The position numbers and the translations under genes were made by a program. The notes below the pieces were generated by a model. That model saw only the letters and a program-made list of their open reading frames with translations, had not been told where the DNA came from and searched no databases. Shown piece after piece: positions 11,301 to 24,500 of a DNA stretch of 64,000 bases (position 1 is its first letter; each line of letters opens with the position of its first letter). Origin of the DNA: Norana najaformis (lineage: Eukaryota > Annelida > Clitellata > Crassiclitellata > Hormogastridae); the NCBI GenBank assembly GCA_964023275.1, contig OZ029915.1, forward strand, positions 41,533,238 to 41,597,237, written 5' to 3'.

Positions 11301-14300
11301 GCATCGCAGCTTTGCCGTTGTTGGCCCTGCCTCACGGAACAACCTACCTGGTGACCTTAGGTGGGAATTCCTCTCTCTTCCTCCCTCTCTTTTCCGCAAG
11401 CGTTTGAAGACCGTGTTATTCCCCATTAGTCATGGGAAATTGGGCCGGGAGCGCCTCTGATGAGTTTTATCTTGAAGTGGCGCTTTATAAGTTTTTGATT
11501 ACAATTACAATCCATCCTTATATAACACCTTTCGGTATAGGTAGACTATAGTACCACTGTTTGACACCTTTTGCGACGTTTAATTTATGTAATATATCCA
11601 GTTATTTATATCCTTCTAAGATACACCATTCATAAGCATCAGTGACCTGAAGAGTTTCACACTGTTAGTCAGGAGAAGTCAGTGAAGTATGTTTATGTTA
11701 CAGTATAATGCTTCTGGCCCTTGCTATATGTGATGTTGAGCTCATAAAGAACAATGCCCTGAAAAGCATCAGATTACACAATTTTTGTATTTGTTTATAT
11801 TTGTTAAAGCTTGTGAAATAATATGCCATCTGTTGAAGTGGCCTGAATGGGAGGAGGATATATGATATAAGGAGTTATTACTGTTCAAGAGCCACACCAC
11901 TGATCATATTTTTAGGTCTCCCAGTGCAGGTGCGAGATGCAGCTTTACAACTACAAGATGAAATGCCCAAGTCAGACGTGGGCAAAGAATATTATATGCA
12001 AAACGTTGAACGTGAGGTCAGAATAACAATTTCTGTTACAATTTGCTTGTTTAATTCAAGCTGTACTAGTGCAATTAAGAATTGTATTAGGATGCATCTA
12101 TGTGGTGGTACTGGTGAGATGTAGCTCAATTTTATTTTCGGACCTTGGTACAACATGATATGGCCTCAGGTACAGTGATACTACTGGGTATCTGTGCTAA
12201 TTACAAATTACTGGACTGCTTTCCTGTTTGTTTAACTAACTTATTAATTAAAATTTGATCAACAGCTTTGATGACTGATAATTTGAGCTGTATGTAGCAT
12301 TTTATTCTATTTATCCTTACTTTTTATGTTTGCAGATTTCCAATTCTGATGGTTCTAATCCTGTGGGAGCCTTGGGAAAATCAAGGCCAGCCAGTGACAT
12401 GCTCCTCAAATTAGCACGAACTGCACCATACTACAAACGTAATCGTCCGCATGTATGTTCTTTTTGGGTGAAAGGCGAGTGCAAGAGAGGCGAGGAGTGC
12501 CCTTACAGGTTAGGAACTGTGCAATTTACCTCTGTTAAATGTTGAGACAGATTTAAAGCTTTTAAGGCTTTGTTTTTTGGATATCAAATTTTTAACTTTG
12601 CTATTATATGCACTTAAATAGTAGCTGGAACAATTTAGGCTTTGTATTATTAGTCGACATTAACTGTAGTAAAGTAATTGTATTTTAATTCTCTGTGTTG
12701 TTGAATACAAAGCATCTGTCAGGCACATTGATCTTTTTGACCCTTTTTTATAATACGTAGTGGCAAATGGCTTCAGGTGGTAGGTACTGCAGAACTACAT
12801 GAAACTGGCCGTTTGTTGAAAACTGAGATCTTTCCATGCTAGCTTAGAGTGTAAAGCCAATGGAAACATATGTCTCTCTGATGTCCTGCTAGTTATATAA
12901 CAAGTTCTGTCTGAGTTACTGTATGTGCATTATCCTACAAAATAAACTGAAAATAATACCAAAGCAGTTTGCTAAATTCATGTGATTCTGTTGCATCAAA
13001 TGAAGCATGACCAACCAGTTATCTAGATGTGTTATCGCACTGTCCGAACACATTTGTTTCCTGTTTTTGTCTGTTAAATGAATAGTTTTAAAAAAAAATA
13101 GTTCTTGAGTGTGCATATCACAGAATTAACTCAATTTTCACCATTTTCAGTTGTGCATAAGGTGATTTTGCAGTTAATTCTTCATTTTCTGTTGAGTGAA
13201 GGTTTTAAAAAAATTGTATTGTTTCTATAGACATGAAAAGCCAACTGATCCGGATGATCCTCTGGCAGACCAGAACATCAAGGATCGTTTTCTCGGAATC
13301 AATGATCCTGTTGCAGAGAAACTGATGCGACGTTATGCAGAAATGCCAAAGCTGGAACTACCAGATGATCGTTCAATTACAACAATCTATGTCGGTAACT
13401 TGGGCGACCAGATCACTGAAAGTGACCTGAAGTAAGTACTTGTCGGATACAGTTAAACAGTTCATAATTTTGCACAAAATCTATTTTAGTTAAAGTAAGC
13501 TAGTTGTATATCTGTCAGCTGAATGTTGTATTATGATTTATAGTATAATTTATAAAATTTTAAACTTAAAAGTGATAAAATGCCGTTGAGCCTGTTTCAC
13601 ATATTTTGTTTGGAATTCCGTGTTGGTCATAACTATGTGAGAGCATCGTTACAGCAAAGATAGTTATTTTCCAGAGAAAAGGTTCGTGCTTATTATCCAG
13701 TGCAAATCGTATGACTTTGTTTTATATACTATGTTATTATTGTAACATGAACTTTGTTATTATGTACCGTTTTGCTTATGATACCTTGTGGACTTTTTAA
13801 CTGTTTTTTATACTTCACTTTATATGACACCTTTTTATTTTGATATATACCAGTATGATATATGTCAGTGTGATACTTTGTTGGAATGATACCTTGTGTG
13901 TTATGTTTTGCATCATATTGTTATAAACGTGTGAGAAAAGTTTAATATTTTGTTTCTTATATTTACATAATGCTAGTTTTTGGTGATGACAGTAAGTGGT
14001 AATTGTTTAATGATATTCACACTGTCCCTATACAGTGAACATCTTGATCAACATTTCCACGTATACGTTCAACCAGTCGGCAGATGTCTCATGTAAACAA
14101 AACAGTGCTATGATTTTTTGGTACATATTGTTTTCAGAGATCATTTCTACCAATTTGGAGAAATACGAAGCATTACAGTAGCGTCAAAGCAGCAGTGTGC
14201 ATTTGTGCATTTCGTAAATCGAGCTTCAGCTGAACTGGCCGCAGAGAAGTCCTTCAATAAACTCATCCTGAAGGGCAGACGTCTCAATGTCAAGTGGGGT

Positions 14301-16303
14301 AAATCACAGGCTCAGCAGCCGGCTCCATTAACAGCCTCAGAAGCAGAGTCTGGAGGAAAAGCCCTAGATCCTGTTCCTGGACTCCCTGGAGGTATGACCA
14401 GTGTTCTGTTTTGATTGCAGTGGCCACATGTTCAAAAATAAATCGTAGATGCATCAGTAAATTAATTTTGATTACAAATTTAGATTAGCAATTGTTCACT
14501 GCTTATCAGTTCATTTGGTCACAACATCCGACCTTCATTCTTTCATTTAGTACTGAATATTATGAAATTGTTGACAAAAATATGACTTTAAATTTAACTT
14601 GTGCTGTAAGGTTTAATCTTAACTGCATGTTTACGGTTTTATTTGTGTAATTAATTCTGATTAAAATTATTAGTCAGTGTCCATCTCATATTAATTAATT
14701 ACAATTATCAGTATTTAAAGGCCATGTGCTTGAAGTGTAGGTTGATGATTTTTCAGTGTTGCCTGCTCCACCTGAGGACTTCTTCAATTTGAGCAACATG
14801 TCTTCTCCGTATTCCATGCCTCCTCTTCCTCCTCCACCCATGTTCCCAATGCCTATGGTAGGGCCACCAGTGATGGGAGGTCCATTTGGGCCAATGAGAC
14901 GACCCCCTCCACCTCCACCACCAGGAATGCCATTTCCTCCAGGTATGTTGTAGCTATCCCATCTAGTTGCATGCTACTGATCTACAGCTCACAGACTGGG
15001 CATAGTCTTCATGACAATCTATCGTTCTAAAGAATCTAGCTGTCAAATCATGTATATTATAATTATTACCTAAGTAGTATTGTTATTAATGCATGCGTAT
15101 TGTATGATATATTAATTCTTGTTAACTTACAAAGCACATTTAAGTGTATGATTGTTGCTTTTGGGAAGATGAATGGAACCATGCCAGTGTCCAATAACAC
15201 TGAGCTTAAATGCATTTAAAAGAAGGGTCTGTTAGTTTTTTGCCTTCCTGTATAGCCCACCCTTTTGTCATAATCGTCAAATCTTCTGTAACCAAAATTG
15301 AGGCAAAGTTTGTTTTAAATTGTCAGGTTTCTGCATCAGTGAGGTGCACTGATTAATTCAGTGTGAAATACCCAAATATCAATGCAAATTTAATGAATTC
15401 AAGTTTACCAAATGTAACATGGCAGCAAAGAATTCTTTGTTGTTAACCTCTTCGCTGCGGATGACGAGAACCTCTCGTCATAAAATTGTAATCCCATACG
15501 CGGATGACGAGTATGTCTCGTCATAACTACAGTTCACGCCCCTTTGTTATAAATGTTGCTCAGCGTGTTGGAATACAATGTCATCGCGTATTGGAATGAT
15601 GAAAAATAATAAATGAAAAATGAAAATAACATTTTATGCGGTAGATGGCGTAAATATTTTTTATGAATTCATTGGTCTGACGTTATAGGTACTACGTCTA
15701 CGTCATCGCTGAAAACCAAGTTGTTTTTTGTGATATTTTTAGAAACTGTAAATAAAATACAAGCATTTATAAAAGTGAATATTGATAAATAAAGTTATAA
15801 GTATGGCGACAATGAGATGTAGATTTACCGCTGCTCAGGTTAGAGATATATTGACAACTACCCAGGATACTGACGCCAGTGACATGGATTACGAAGAATC
15901 GAGTGATGGAGATCCGTCTGAAGATATCATACTGAAGAAAACTTTGAGGAAGAGGAACTATGAGGAACTATGAATAACCATGAATAACTGATAGTTTTTT
16001 GTGTTTTCCAAACGTCATTTAGTTGTTCCATAAAATTTTTTTTCTTAAATTTTACATGACGCGTGACGTAATAAACACTAGCCGCAGTGAAAGGGTTAAG
16101 TGTACTAGCTTATTCAAGATGTTTAATGGCATTTTCTAGGGATGCGCATGATGCCTCCAGGACGCATGAGACCTCCACCACCACCAGTGTTTCCCCCTCG
16201 TATGCCGGCAGCAACTGCAGAAAGCAGCTCATCGATTCACTATCCTTCACAAGACCCTACACGAATGGGAGCCGCTCACAGCAAAGAGGAGGTCAAAGGA
16301 TGA
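8304..16303 (+). CDS. RBM22: RBM22 (Slt11-type) pre-mRNA-splicing factor, complete, 9 exons
   Basis: RBM22 is a core spliceosome factor (NTC/Bact stage) that contacts the U6 snRNA stem-loop and pre-mRNA near the catalytic centre, in the nucleus. Exons: 8304-8357, 9614-9667, 10629-10791, 11916-12016, 12336-12508, 13231-13431, 14138-14391, 14757-14942, 16140-16303. All junctions are GT-AG, the frame is unbroken, and the product is 449 aa (the human protein is about 420). Visible parts are the N-terminal motif NRQNWE, a Cys-rich zinc-binding region (CNTC, CKTC, CQSC, CQTC; residues about 24-85), a CCCH finger (C165, C173, C179, H183) and an RRM at about 231-303 (RNP2 IYVGNL, RNP1 QCAFVHF). A Pro/Met-rich tail ends near [12 protein letters not shown], as in vertebrate RBM22. 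The ATG at 8304 was chosen because it gives the conserved N terminus. Another in-frame ATG lies two codons on. Introns 2, 3 and 8 carry transposon fragments. Confidence 0.95.
8817..8904. repeat. perfect 44-bp tandem duplication in RBM22 intron 1
   Basis: 8817-8860 is repeated exactly at 8861-8904. The unit starts GTCTGTTACTTACGGATTAC. Exact identity implies a recent event or an assembly artefact. Confidence 0.95.
9960..10475 (+). mobile_element. LINE 5' fragment with 2A-like peptide and endonuclease piece, RBM22 intron 2
   Basis: A plus-strand open frame reads [21 protein letters not shown] at 10124-10186. This matches the 2A-like ribosome-skipping motif D(V/I)ExNPGP, with Ile in place of Asn. 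Such motifs sit at the N terminus of CR1-type LINE proteins in sea urchin and other invertebrates (established knowledge). After internal deletions, 10300-10470 reads [10 protein letters not shown], the CGDFN-like motif of the APE endonuclease domain. No reverse transcriptase follows before RBM22 exon 3. It is a dead, internally deleted insertion. Confidence 0.65.
10960..11512 (+). mobile_element. LINE reverse transcriptase C terminus plus tail, RBM22 intron 3
   Basis: The frame gives [54 protein letters not shown] and [10 protein letters not shown]. This is the canonical order of the C-terminal region after the reverse transcriptase core in CR1/L2-type LINEs. The frame from 11053 to 11460 is open, with more eroded sequence upstream. 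The 3' end is GCGCTTTATAAG followed by GATTACAATTACAATCC, a short-repeat tail typical of these LINEs. It is 5'-truncated and inserted in sense with the host gene. Confidence 0.8.
15443..16099 (+). mobile_element. piggyBac-derived nonautonomous element, RBM22 intron 8
   Basis: The element (15447-16095, 649 bp) is bounded on both sides by TTAA (15443-15446 and 16096-16099), the piggyBac target site. Its termini are imperfect inverted repeats: CCTCTTCGCTGCGG at the left, and CCCTTTCACTGCGG from the right end read inward (11/14 identical). Subterminal hairpins pair GATGACGAGA with TCTCGTCAT, twice. An internal frame at 15803-15973 starts [17 protein letters not shown] and is followed by an acidic Asp/Ser/Glu-rich stretch. 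That resembles the N terminus of piggyBac transposases, and the DDD catalytic domain is absent. It looks like an internal-deletion derivative mobilised in trans. The right TTAA is only about 35 bp upstream of the exon 9 acceptor. Confidence 0.85.
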
Positions 16304-16432
16304 AGACTTGTAACTTCATAAATACAATGCGACTGTCGATTGCAACAGCATGGTTCAGCCTGTTGCAAAAAGCTCATCCAGTTTTTAAACAACAGAAGCA
16401 GTTATGCCTAAAGTCTGAAAACATGCTTCTGC

Positions 16433-16438
16433 AATAAA
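16433..16438 (+). promoter_or_regulatory. RBM22 poly(A) signal AATAAA
   Basis: Canonical AATAAA 130 bp after the RBM22 stop codon, the first one in the 3' flank, so it is the likely cleavage signal. Confidence 0.7.
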
Positions 16439-16444
16439 TTCTAA

Positions 16445-18270
16445 AACTATAAACTTAGGTGGTTAATGTGATTCTAATGAGTATAAACAGCATCTGGCAT
16501 CAGGATTGTTTTTGGTACCTGCCGAGAACTGAGCCATAAAGTCAGGAGTTTCTTATTATCGTCTGTCAGGCAGGTAGTAACTCAGAAGTTCAGAGGCCCC
16601 TACCATCTTATTTAAGAAAATGGCCAGCTTTTATGGTTTGAACAGTTGAATTTGAATTGGGATCGAAATGCAGTGATCTGCAACATGGTGATTTTGTGTT
16701 ATGTTGTCAAAAAATGCAACTGGCTGACAGTTCCTTGTGTAGTTTACTTTGGGTCCTGGTGCCCTATGCCATCTGTGGATTGAACAAAATAGACACATGG
16801 ATGATGTAGCAGGTTCAGGGCCTAGGTTTGATGAGGCTGTAGTGGTGACTTCCGGATTTGTGGAGTTGAAAGTCAACTTGAGTGTAAACATTTCAAATTA
16901 AATGTTTGTCCTTTAGTTCATTTTCTGGTAAGTAGATACAATGTAAGTGAAAAATCAACCCTCAAGAATTAACATAGCTACATATACTCACATTCAAGTA
17001 CTTAATGTGAAAACTTTGATGTCCTTTTTGAAGCCAACGGTTGACACTTAAATACACCTGCTAAATGTGTGATTTCTAACATGTAAGCGAGACTTTTGCA
17101 AGTCTAACATTCATTAATATTAATTATTCTGATAATTCTAGATACTTGTTTCTTTCACCAGGCCATTTGCAAGTTGTCACATTCATTAGTAATATCAGTT
17201 ATCCTAATCATTCTTGGTTGCTTGTTTTTCACTGTGTAATGTTGGCAGCATGTGGTGTCTTGCCACTGCCAAAGTTTTCTGGATTACTTTGTACATTTGT
17301 GAGATATATTTTAAAACAAAAGATTTAATCTTAATCTTTACAGTAAAAAGAATGGAAATTTAGTCAAGATGAGAGTTGAGAAAAGCACTATACTCAACAA
17401 CAGGGTCTTCAATTAAGAACGTCTGCATGCATTGTTGAATCGAGACTTCCTAAAACTGGTCACTGCGAAATGATCCACGTTGAGCAAATCTTTACCACAG
17501 AATTGCTAAGCACCATTGACTGATACTTTAACACTGTGTGGCATTATACCAAATCATAAATAATCTGATGCTGCCTCTTACGAGACTTGTGATACAATAA
17601 TTTACTTGACTTTGTAAGACTCAGTTTTTCTTTTTCTCTTGACAAAACAACACCACAGCAGAAAGATATATAACTGGCATATAATTAACATGTTTCTAAT
17701 GGTAAAATGACAGAAACTATGTAAAATGCATAGATAAATGTATCTTAATGCAAAAGAAGTCTTCATTAAATAGATGCTGAGGTTCTCAGAAAGAAAAGTT
17801 TTGACTTTTGCGTACTTCTTGGTAACAGAATATTGTCAAGTTAGATGCCTCGATTGTAATCTAAAAAACAATTTAAACGACTCAGTGAAATAGTACCAAA
17901 AGGTCAATATTGTTGTCATAATAGATTTGCCTTGCAGATGGCACGGAAATGTAATGGCACCTTTTTAATGTATTTCAATGAGTAAACATTCACTGAAATG
18001 CATTCATTAAGCAGGCACTTGTCACCTGCAGAGGTAAATAGATTGGCAACACCTGGAAGCTGGCCATGCATGACACAATAATGTAAGTGTGAATCTCCAG
18101 AATTTCTCAGCATGCCACAAAAGCCATGTCAGGGAAATCCGGCTTATTCTTCGGCGCTGACCACAAATAGTATGACAATGGTTTGTCAGTGAAACGTTTG
18201 AGGCACTGCTTATGGTTACTAAATTCATCAGTAAAAAGAAACAAGCAAGCCTTTCAGTGACTATGCCTCA
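16445..18270. other. convergent intergenic region, nothing recognised
   Basis: AT-rich DNA between the ends of RBM22 (+) and the JAKMIP-like gene (-). Open frames here are short and lack splice or family support. No repeats with copies elsewhere in the window were noticed. Confidence 0.6.
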
Positions 18271-18274
18271 GAAG

Positions 18275-18280
18275 TTTATT
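18275..18280 (-). promoter_or_regulatory. JAKMIP-like gene poly(A) signal
   Basis: TTTATT on the plus strand is AATAAA on the minus strand. It lies about 256 bp past the proposed stop at 18536, a usual 3' UTR length. Confidence 0.55.
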
Positions 18281-18535
18281 ATATTGGCCTTCTCATACAC
18301 AACTTGTACTGGTTGGCCATATAATACCTAGGGTATTCTTTTGATATACTGTACCCTATTCTAATCTGGAGACTTACATAGTGCCACTGACATGATACAG
18401 AAGTTATTCATTGATGGTTGCCTTGCTGGGAAACTGCATTCCAAAATCAATCATTAGGACAGTTGAGACCCAGAGATGATATATAGGGAATTGTTGGATA
18501 TCCGATACTTTTAAGGTTGAATCGAGCCTACGTTG

Positions 18536-21500
18536 TTAGAAGTCTTCGGTGAAGTCTGAGTTCTTACCTTGACTGTCCATAGGATTAGAACCGTCAAAAG
18601 CAGAACACACCGGATTCTGATTGTCTGAGCATGGACATGCATTCTTGGTCAGGTATCTGATACTAATAGGTATCAGAGATATTCTGTGGCTCCGGTTGCC
18701 ACGTTTGTAAGCATTGGGCTTGACGGTCTGAAACAGAAGGCAAATACAGTGCACCAGTGAGGCAGTTAGGTGTAAACATACATTATTTATTAATTATACC
18801 GACAAGTACCTACGATATGCATGAATACCAGTAGATATACTAGCTTATACGTGAAATGTACAATGCATAATGTACACTGAATACGGTTACATTTAGTTGT
18901 ACATCATTTCCCTTCGGTGAATATGCTTCTCAGATAATACCTCTTGGTATTTTTGTAGACCAGGCTATATTGAAACAAATCTATTCCCTATGATTACTGG
19001 TAGTTTGCAGAGAACAAGTCTAGATCTGCAAGCAGGAACCTAAGAGCACACTCAGCCAATCAGATTCCTGCAAATCATATGCCTCACTTCATACTTCGTA
19101 CAATACTGGCTACCATCACAAACAAGACATCCCTGACAATAGTAACTCTTCATGGTTTAGTGACCTGGTGTTTATGCTATGCCTGTCCTGTAAAGAATTG
19201 CTGGCAGCATCCAGCCACGTTTATAAGAAAAGACTTCACAAGACACACCTTGCTTTTGCATTCCAGTCTATCAGATTAATAATTAGTACAACAAAAGCCT
19301 GGTTCCTTTAATTTAGGGTTACGTTTCAAAACATTTAGCATAGCATCTGGTATATATGTCCAGATGCATATATGTAAATTAAAAAATTACATTACACTGA
19401 CATAGTCTCACAAAATATAATTTTTCTCAGTTGTCTGCATCTAAGATAATTCATTACCTTAACAATTAAAATAAAAAATTACCAGTGAAACCTTTTCATG
19501 GTAAGCTGAATTCTCCTGACCAGACTTCTGGCCATCCTGTTTCAGGGATTCTAAACCGCTGTCATCGATGCTATCCAGTGATGGTGACTCAGTCAGCCTA
19601 TTCAGATGGCTGAAAGAGAAAAACGCATTGGGAGCTAAAAGCTGCCAACACTCATCAGGAATTATGGTGCTGCCATCTGGTGGTGGAGAAGCACCATCGT
19701 CCTCGTCGATGATCTCTGATGCCTCATCTGCGCTCTCAACATCATCAGCTGCAACTACACCAGAAGATAGGTATGAAGTCAAGGAAAGGGATTCCTTGCT
19801 CGTATCATCTCCCAGTTCCTCCTCAACTGGCTGGTCATCATTAGCACACTCACTAGACTCCGGCACTCCCTTGTGACAATCTAACAAAATAAGCCAACAA
19901 AAAAGTTTTCACTTCGAGGTAAAGTAAATGTAAAATCTCAAAATGTTTCTAGACCACACAAAAAATAACAGGAAATCCACTGGCCAAATAATCAAGTCCT
20001 TCAGTGCAAAGTTGTCAGGTTCAGTAACAGATCAATATCCAGGTCAGGCCATGACAGGCTGTAAGGCTAAGTTTAAGCACTGTAAGAAACCGCACAGCAA
20101 TCAAGCGATCACTTTATACTTAGTGAACACCAATCATCAGTTAAAGCACAATTCATAAACAATCTCACCTTTGCAACTGTCATCACAACTTTCAGAACCA
20201 GTTAATTCCAGCAGTTTGTTTGACTCAAACTCAACTGCATCACTTGCAGACTACAAGAAACCAGCACATCATAAGACTAGAGGAAAGGAGCTTAGGCATA
20301 GGATTACACAGACAATGGCTTCAACAATAAAAAAATTTGCAACCTAGTAGCTAATTAATTAGCATGGTGCATTATCAGAGAGAAAACAAAATTAATACAA
20401 AAGTCAGCAGAGTCTTTTTAATCAATATTCACAATTAAAAGGCAACAAATCCTACAACAGACTGTCAGAATAATACATACTACTATCACATAATGCGCAG
20501 TTAAATAAAAGTCACAGCAAGAAAACGCTAGCACTAAAATATAAGAAATTAATATGTCTGCACAAACCTTTCGATTGGTTCCATGGGCTTGTTTCTGATT
20601 GGCAGTACTATGCATTAATTGGCTTATGGTCTCAAAGGCTAATAGTTTCCTCTGTAGTTCGTTTTCATGCAACTCAGATCTGTGTAGTTTCAATTCCAAT
20701 GCGGATATTATTGCTTCTTTAGAGGCAAGTGACTGCTCCAAGACTTTAATCTGACAATTCATCTCAATCATTTCCACAGTCATTGCTTCCTTTTCTTGTT
20801 TCAGATGAATCAACTCAGTTGTGAAGTCCAGATTCTGCTTGTCAAGTTTCTGCAGCAGAACCTCTTTTTCAAATTCCAAGTCAGAAATACGACAAGCCGC
20901 AGCATTGCTCTCTCGTCTGACATCCTCCAACTCTTTCTGCATATGAATTTCCAATTTTTCCAGCTTCTTGATCTTCTGTCTGAGGACAATCTCGGTTCCT
21001 TCAAGGTCTCCAACTTGCTCGTCAAGCTCTTTGGTCTTTCCTTGCAGAAGTCGCTTTTCTATTTCCACCTCTGACAATCTCCTCTTCCACAAAGACTCAT
21101 TACTCCGATTCTCTTCTACCATTTCTTCTAGCCTCATTTTTAACTCAATCTCAGTTGATCTCATCTTTCTTACATTTGACAACAACACAGACTTAGACTC
21201 TTTAAGCCGTTCGATTAGCTTTTCCATGTCGTCGTTTTGAGCTGCCATGTCATCCGCTTTCCTTCTCATTCGTTCTTCTGCCGTCTCTAATCGATCTATG
21301 ATACGCTGCAGGTCTCTCTCTGATTGATGGAGTTTAGAGATTTCTAACTGCAGTTCATGTATGATGCTTTCATTTTTGTGAATAATTTCATGAAGTATAT
21401 CTCGATCTCTCTCCAGATCAGAAATCTACAATGACAACAGCTCAACATATGTACCGATGTATATGGTACACATAAAGAAAGTATTATTACACCGACATAC

Positions 21501-24500
21501 ATAAAACACAGATTAGATTATTTAGAATAAAGACATAAATTAGAGACAAGTCTACTGTAAGCATCTTCCTAAACAACTCAGATCAATTCATTCTGATTTA
21601 CCTATGGAAAGGCACACCTCACTTACAGTGCTTACATACTAGCTTTTAACGAACTTTAAAAAACTGCCAAGTACAGAAGAAGAAGAATAAAACAGAAAAA
21701 TGAGTATAAAATTAGTAAATAACAGTACAAAAATAGTTTTAAAACAGAGGGAAAATAAAAACCTGTTGATACAGTTGTTCCTCCTTCGAGTCCTTGTATC
21801 CAAGATTTGGACAGAAGTTGAAATCTCCACTGACTGGTGTTGAATTAAAGATGTCTGCTGGAGTTGCAACCCAGTTTAACGTTGTATCCAACATAAGTTT
21901 TACAACCGGATCATTCTTTCCACAGAACGCCTCATTTCTTTCTCCATTTATGTGAGTTGATTCACCTCCACACATAAGCTGTTCAGTGTTTGGCCCACCT
22001 CTGTTCTTTTCCACCTGTGCAGTTCTAGGCATTCCAGGCCTCTCCATTTCCAGACATTGTTGATTTGACGCAATAAGGTTAATTTCTGGGCCTTCCAGCA
22101 AGTCCATCTGCTGCTGAAGCAGTTTTATTTGTCGGTTTTTCTCCTCTTCCAGCATTATCAACTGGTCCTTCATTTGATGCTCTCTTTCTTGACTCCGGCT
22201 CAGTCGCCTCTTCAGGCTCTCAAACTCAGACATCCACTCCATCTCTTTATCTTTATATTTGTCATGTGCCATCAGGCCTTGGCCAGTTACTCCATCACCA
22301 CCACTAGCATTCAACTGAGGCACAGTTTGACTGACAGCCTCATTCTGGCAATGCTCCTGCTGTAAAGCAAGTATGGCACCAATGTATGCAGAAGATCATC
22401 TTAAATTTCATATTTTAACATTAAATTAAAATACAGATAAAAGTATTGCAATTTTCATTCAAAATTATGTTATTTCTTTTCTTATTTCTTTATTACACTT
22501 ATTGCTTGTGCAAGATCATTAAATCATAATCTGAGGTGTGAGACAGGTAAGTGTGAACAACTTGTTCTAGATCACTGAACTGAGTCCGCTCAGCAGGCTG
22601 AAACCAGCAATTGCTGGACCACAGACCCAGCATTTTACAGTACAGATCACTGTGTGGTTGTCCATAAGGGAAGTCTGCAAAAACATCTACTTTGGACCTT
22701 GCATTTGCAATTACCCTCCCCATCCTCTTTGCAGAAGTTCCCTTTCCAAGTGAATACTAAGGCTTACGTTAGGCCATCTTGCTGATGTTGCAGAGATAAC
22801 AAAGGGACTCTAATCAGATCAAAAGCAGTTCAAGGTGTTCAGGGTGCAAGTCACACTGATGTAGCTCTACATACCAAACTTTTATGTGGAGGTCCACACT
22901 GGGCATAACCCCCTCCCTTGTTTGTATTTTTCCACATCTGTCTGCATATGTGACCCCTCCCTCTTTGCAGATGTCCTTAGTGGATGGCCTCTGTGCCCCT
23001 CAAATCGACTGCTGTGCTGCTCAACTGACAGTTTCAAGGATTCCAAAACTTGTGAACTGAACTCTTTTAAAGCAATTTCATCTCCCACGGACCAACTAAT
23101 TATACCTCAATTGGGTTTATATTCTCTTCCAACTTTTTGTTACCCATCAGTTATAAACATGAGGCATAAGCTATTGGTTTATCATCAACTGACTGAGAAA
23201 TTTGTAAAAGGTTTTCAATCTGCTGTAGAAAATTTTAAAATTTCTTTAGTATATTTTATCAGACACTGATCGATTAATTAAGAAAACCAGGTTCCTATAC
23301 AACTTCCTATTTACTGTCATTCAGCACTATTAAAAAACAAGACATATGCTCTTATTTAGTCATCAACCACTGACTTTAAAATTCTTCATAATTATTAAAA
23401 ATCTTCATATATTATTTATCAATCTACAATAAGACAAACCTTGATATCAAACATTTTGTCTGCAATCAAATGAGTTGCCACAATTGCATTCAATTCAGCT
23501 CCAAGTGAAAGTTTGTATTCGTCAGTCAACTTGTGAAATGAGTTTTGCTGTTCTGAAAAGACCTTTGCAAGCATTTCCTCATCACACTGTGTGGCAACAT
23601 TTCTTTCCATGACATCATTTGATTCATAGTGCATCAGCCGATTTTTCATAACTGATAGTTCAGATTTCAGCATTTCATTTTCCTTCTGCCACTGAAGTTT
23701 GTTCTGAAATATTATAAATGTGAAAATAAAAAAATTCATACAAAGGAGTTTTTTGCATTTTTAGAACCTTGAAGGAATTAATCTCAAGCACAGACACAAA
23801 ATGAGCTGAATGTAAATGAAAATTTAAAAAATTAGTCAAATTATCTGATAATTAACAGCTAACCAATTCTGGTGAATCTAGTACATGTACAGCTATCATT
23901 AACTATGACTAAAACACTATGAATCGAATGATGGTTGGTCAGAAGTGAAATTGCAGTTTGTATTTGTCAAAATCCATTAGAAAGACGAGGTCAAAATCTG
24001 AGAGGTGATATATACAAAATGTACATTCAGAAAAGTTAAGAAAGTATTTGTTGAATTATTAAATGAAATGATATTTATGTTTAAAAACTAGCCTTTGAAA
24101 TTACAGAAACAATTATGTGCAAAGATCTCTTGACATACTTTGGTCTAAGGTTCTAGTGATTGCACACTTTTGCAAGTGTTGAAACATATGCAGTATTACA
24201 CAGAAACTGATGTTAAAAATATATGACTGATAATGTTGTACCTCATCTGTGCCATTTTCCAGTTCCAGAATCTGAAATTCCAGTTCTTCATTCTGATCAC
24301 AGACTTCCCTCACTTTCAACTTTAGCTTTCCTTCATCCTCTTCACATCTTTTTAGCTATCATGTAAACATGAAAAAAATTATTTAGGCCTATTAAGCCTT
24401 AAAGTACGGATAAACAGACATTTATGTAGTGCCATTGTAATGAAACTCCTCTGCAGCGCTTATGACCCAACAAATCCATTCTAGCAGTGAACACGACTAA

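Noticed and set aside
15782-15973. 63-aa frame as an independent gene
   Set aside because: It lies inside the piggyBac-like element and resembles only the acidic N terminus of a transposase.
19568-19876. 102-aa plus-strand frame
   Set aside because: Antisense shadow of JAKMIP-like exon 15.
22886-23269. 127-aa plus-strand frame and a neighbouring minus-strand frame at 22499-22723
   Set aside because: Both overlap the MITE at 22659-22990 and lack support as exons. The JAKMIP-like frame joins correctly without them.
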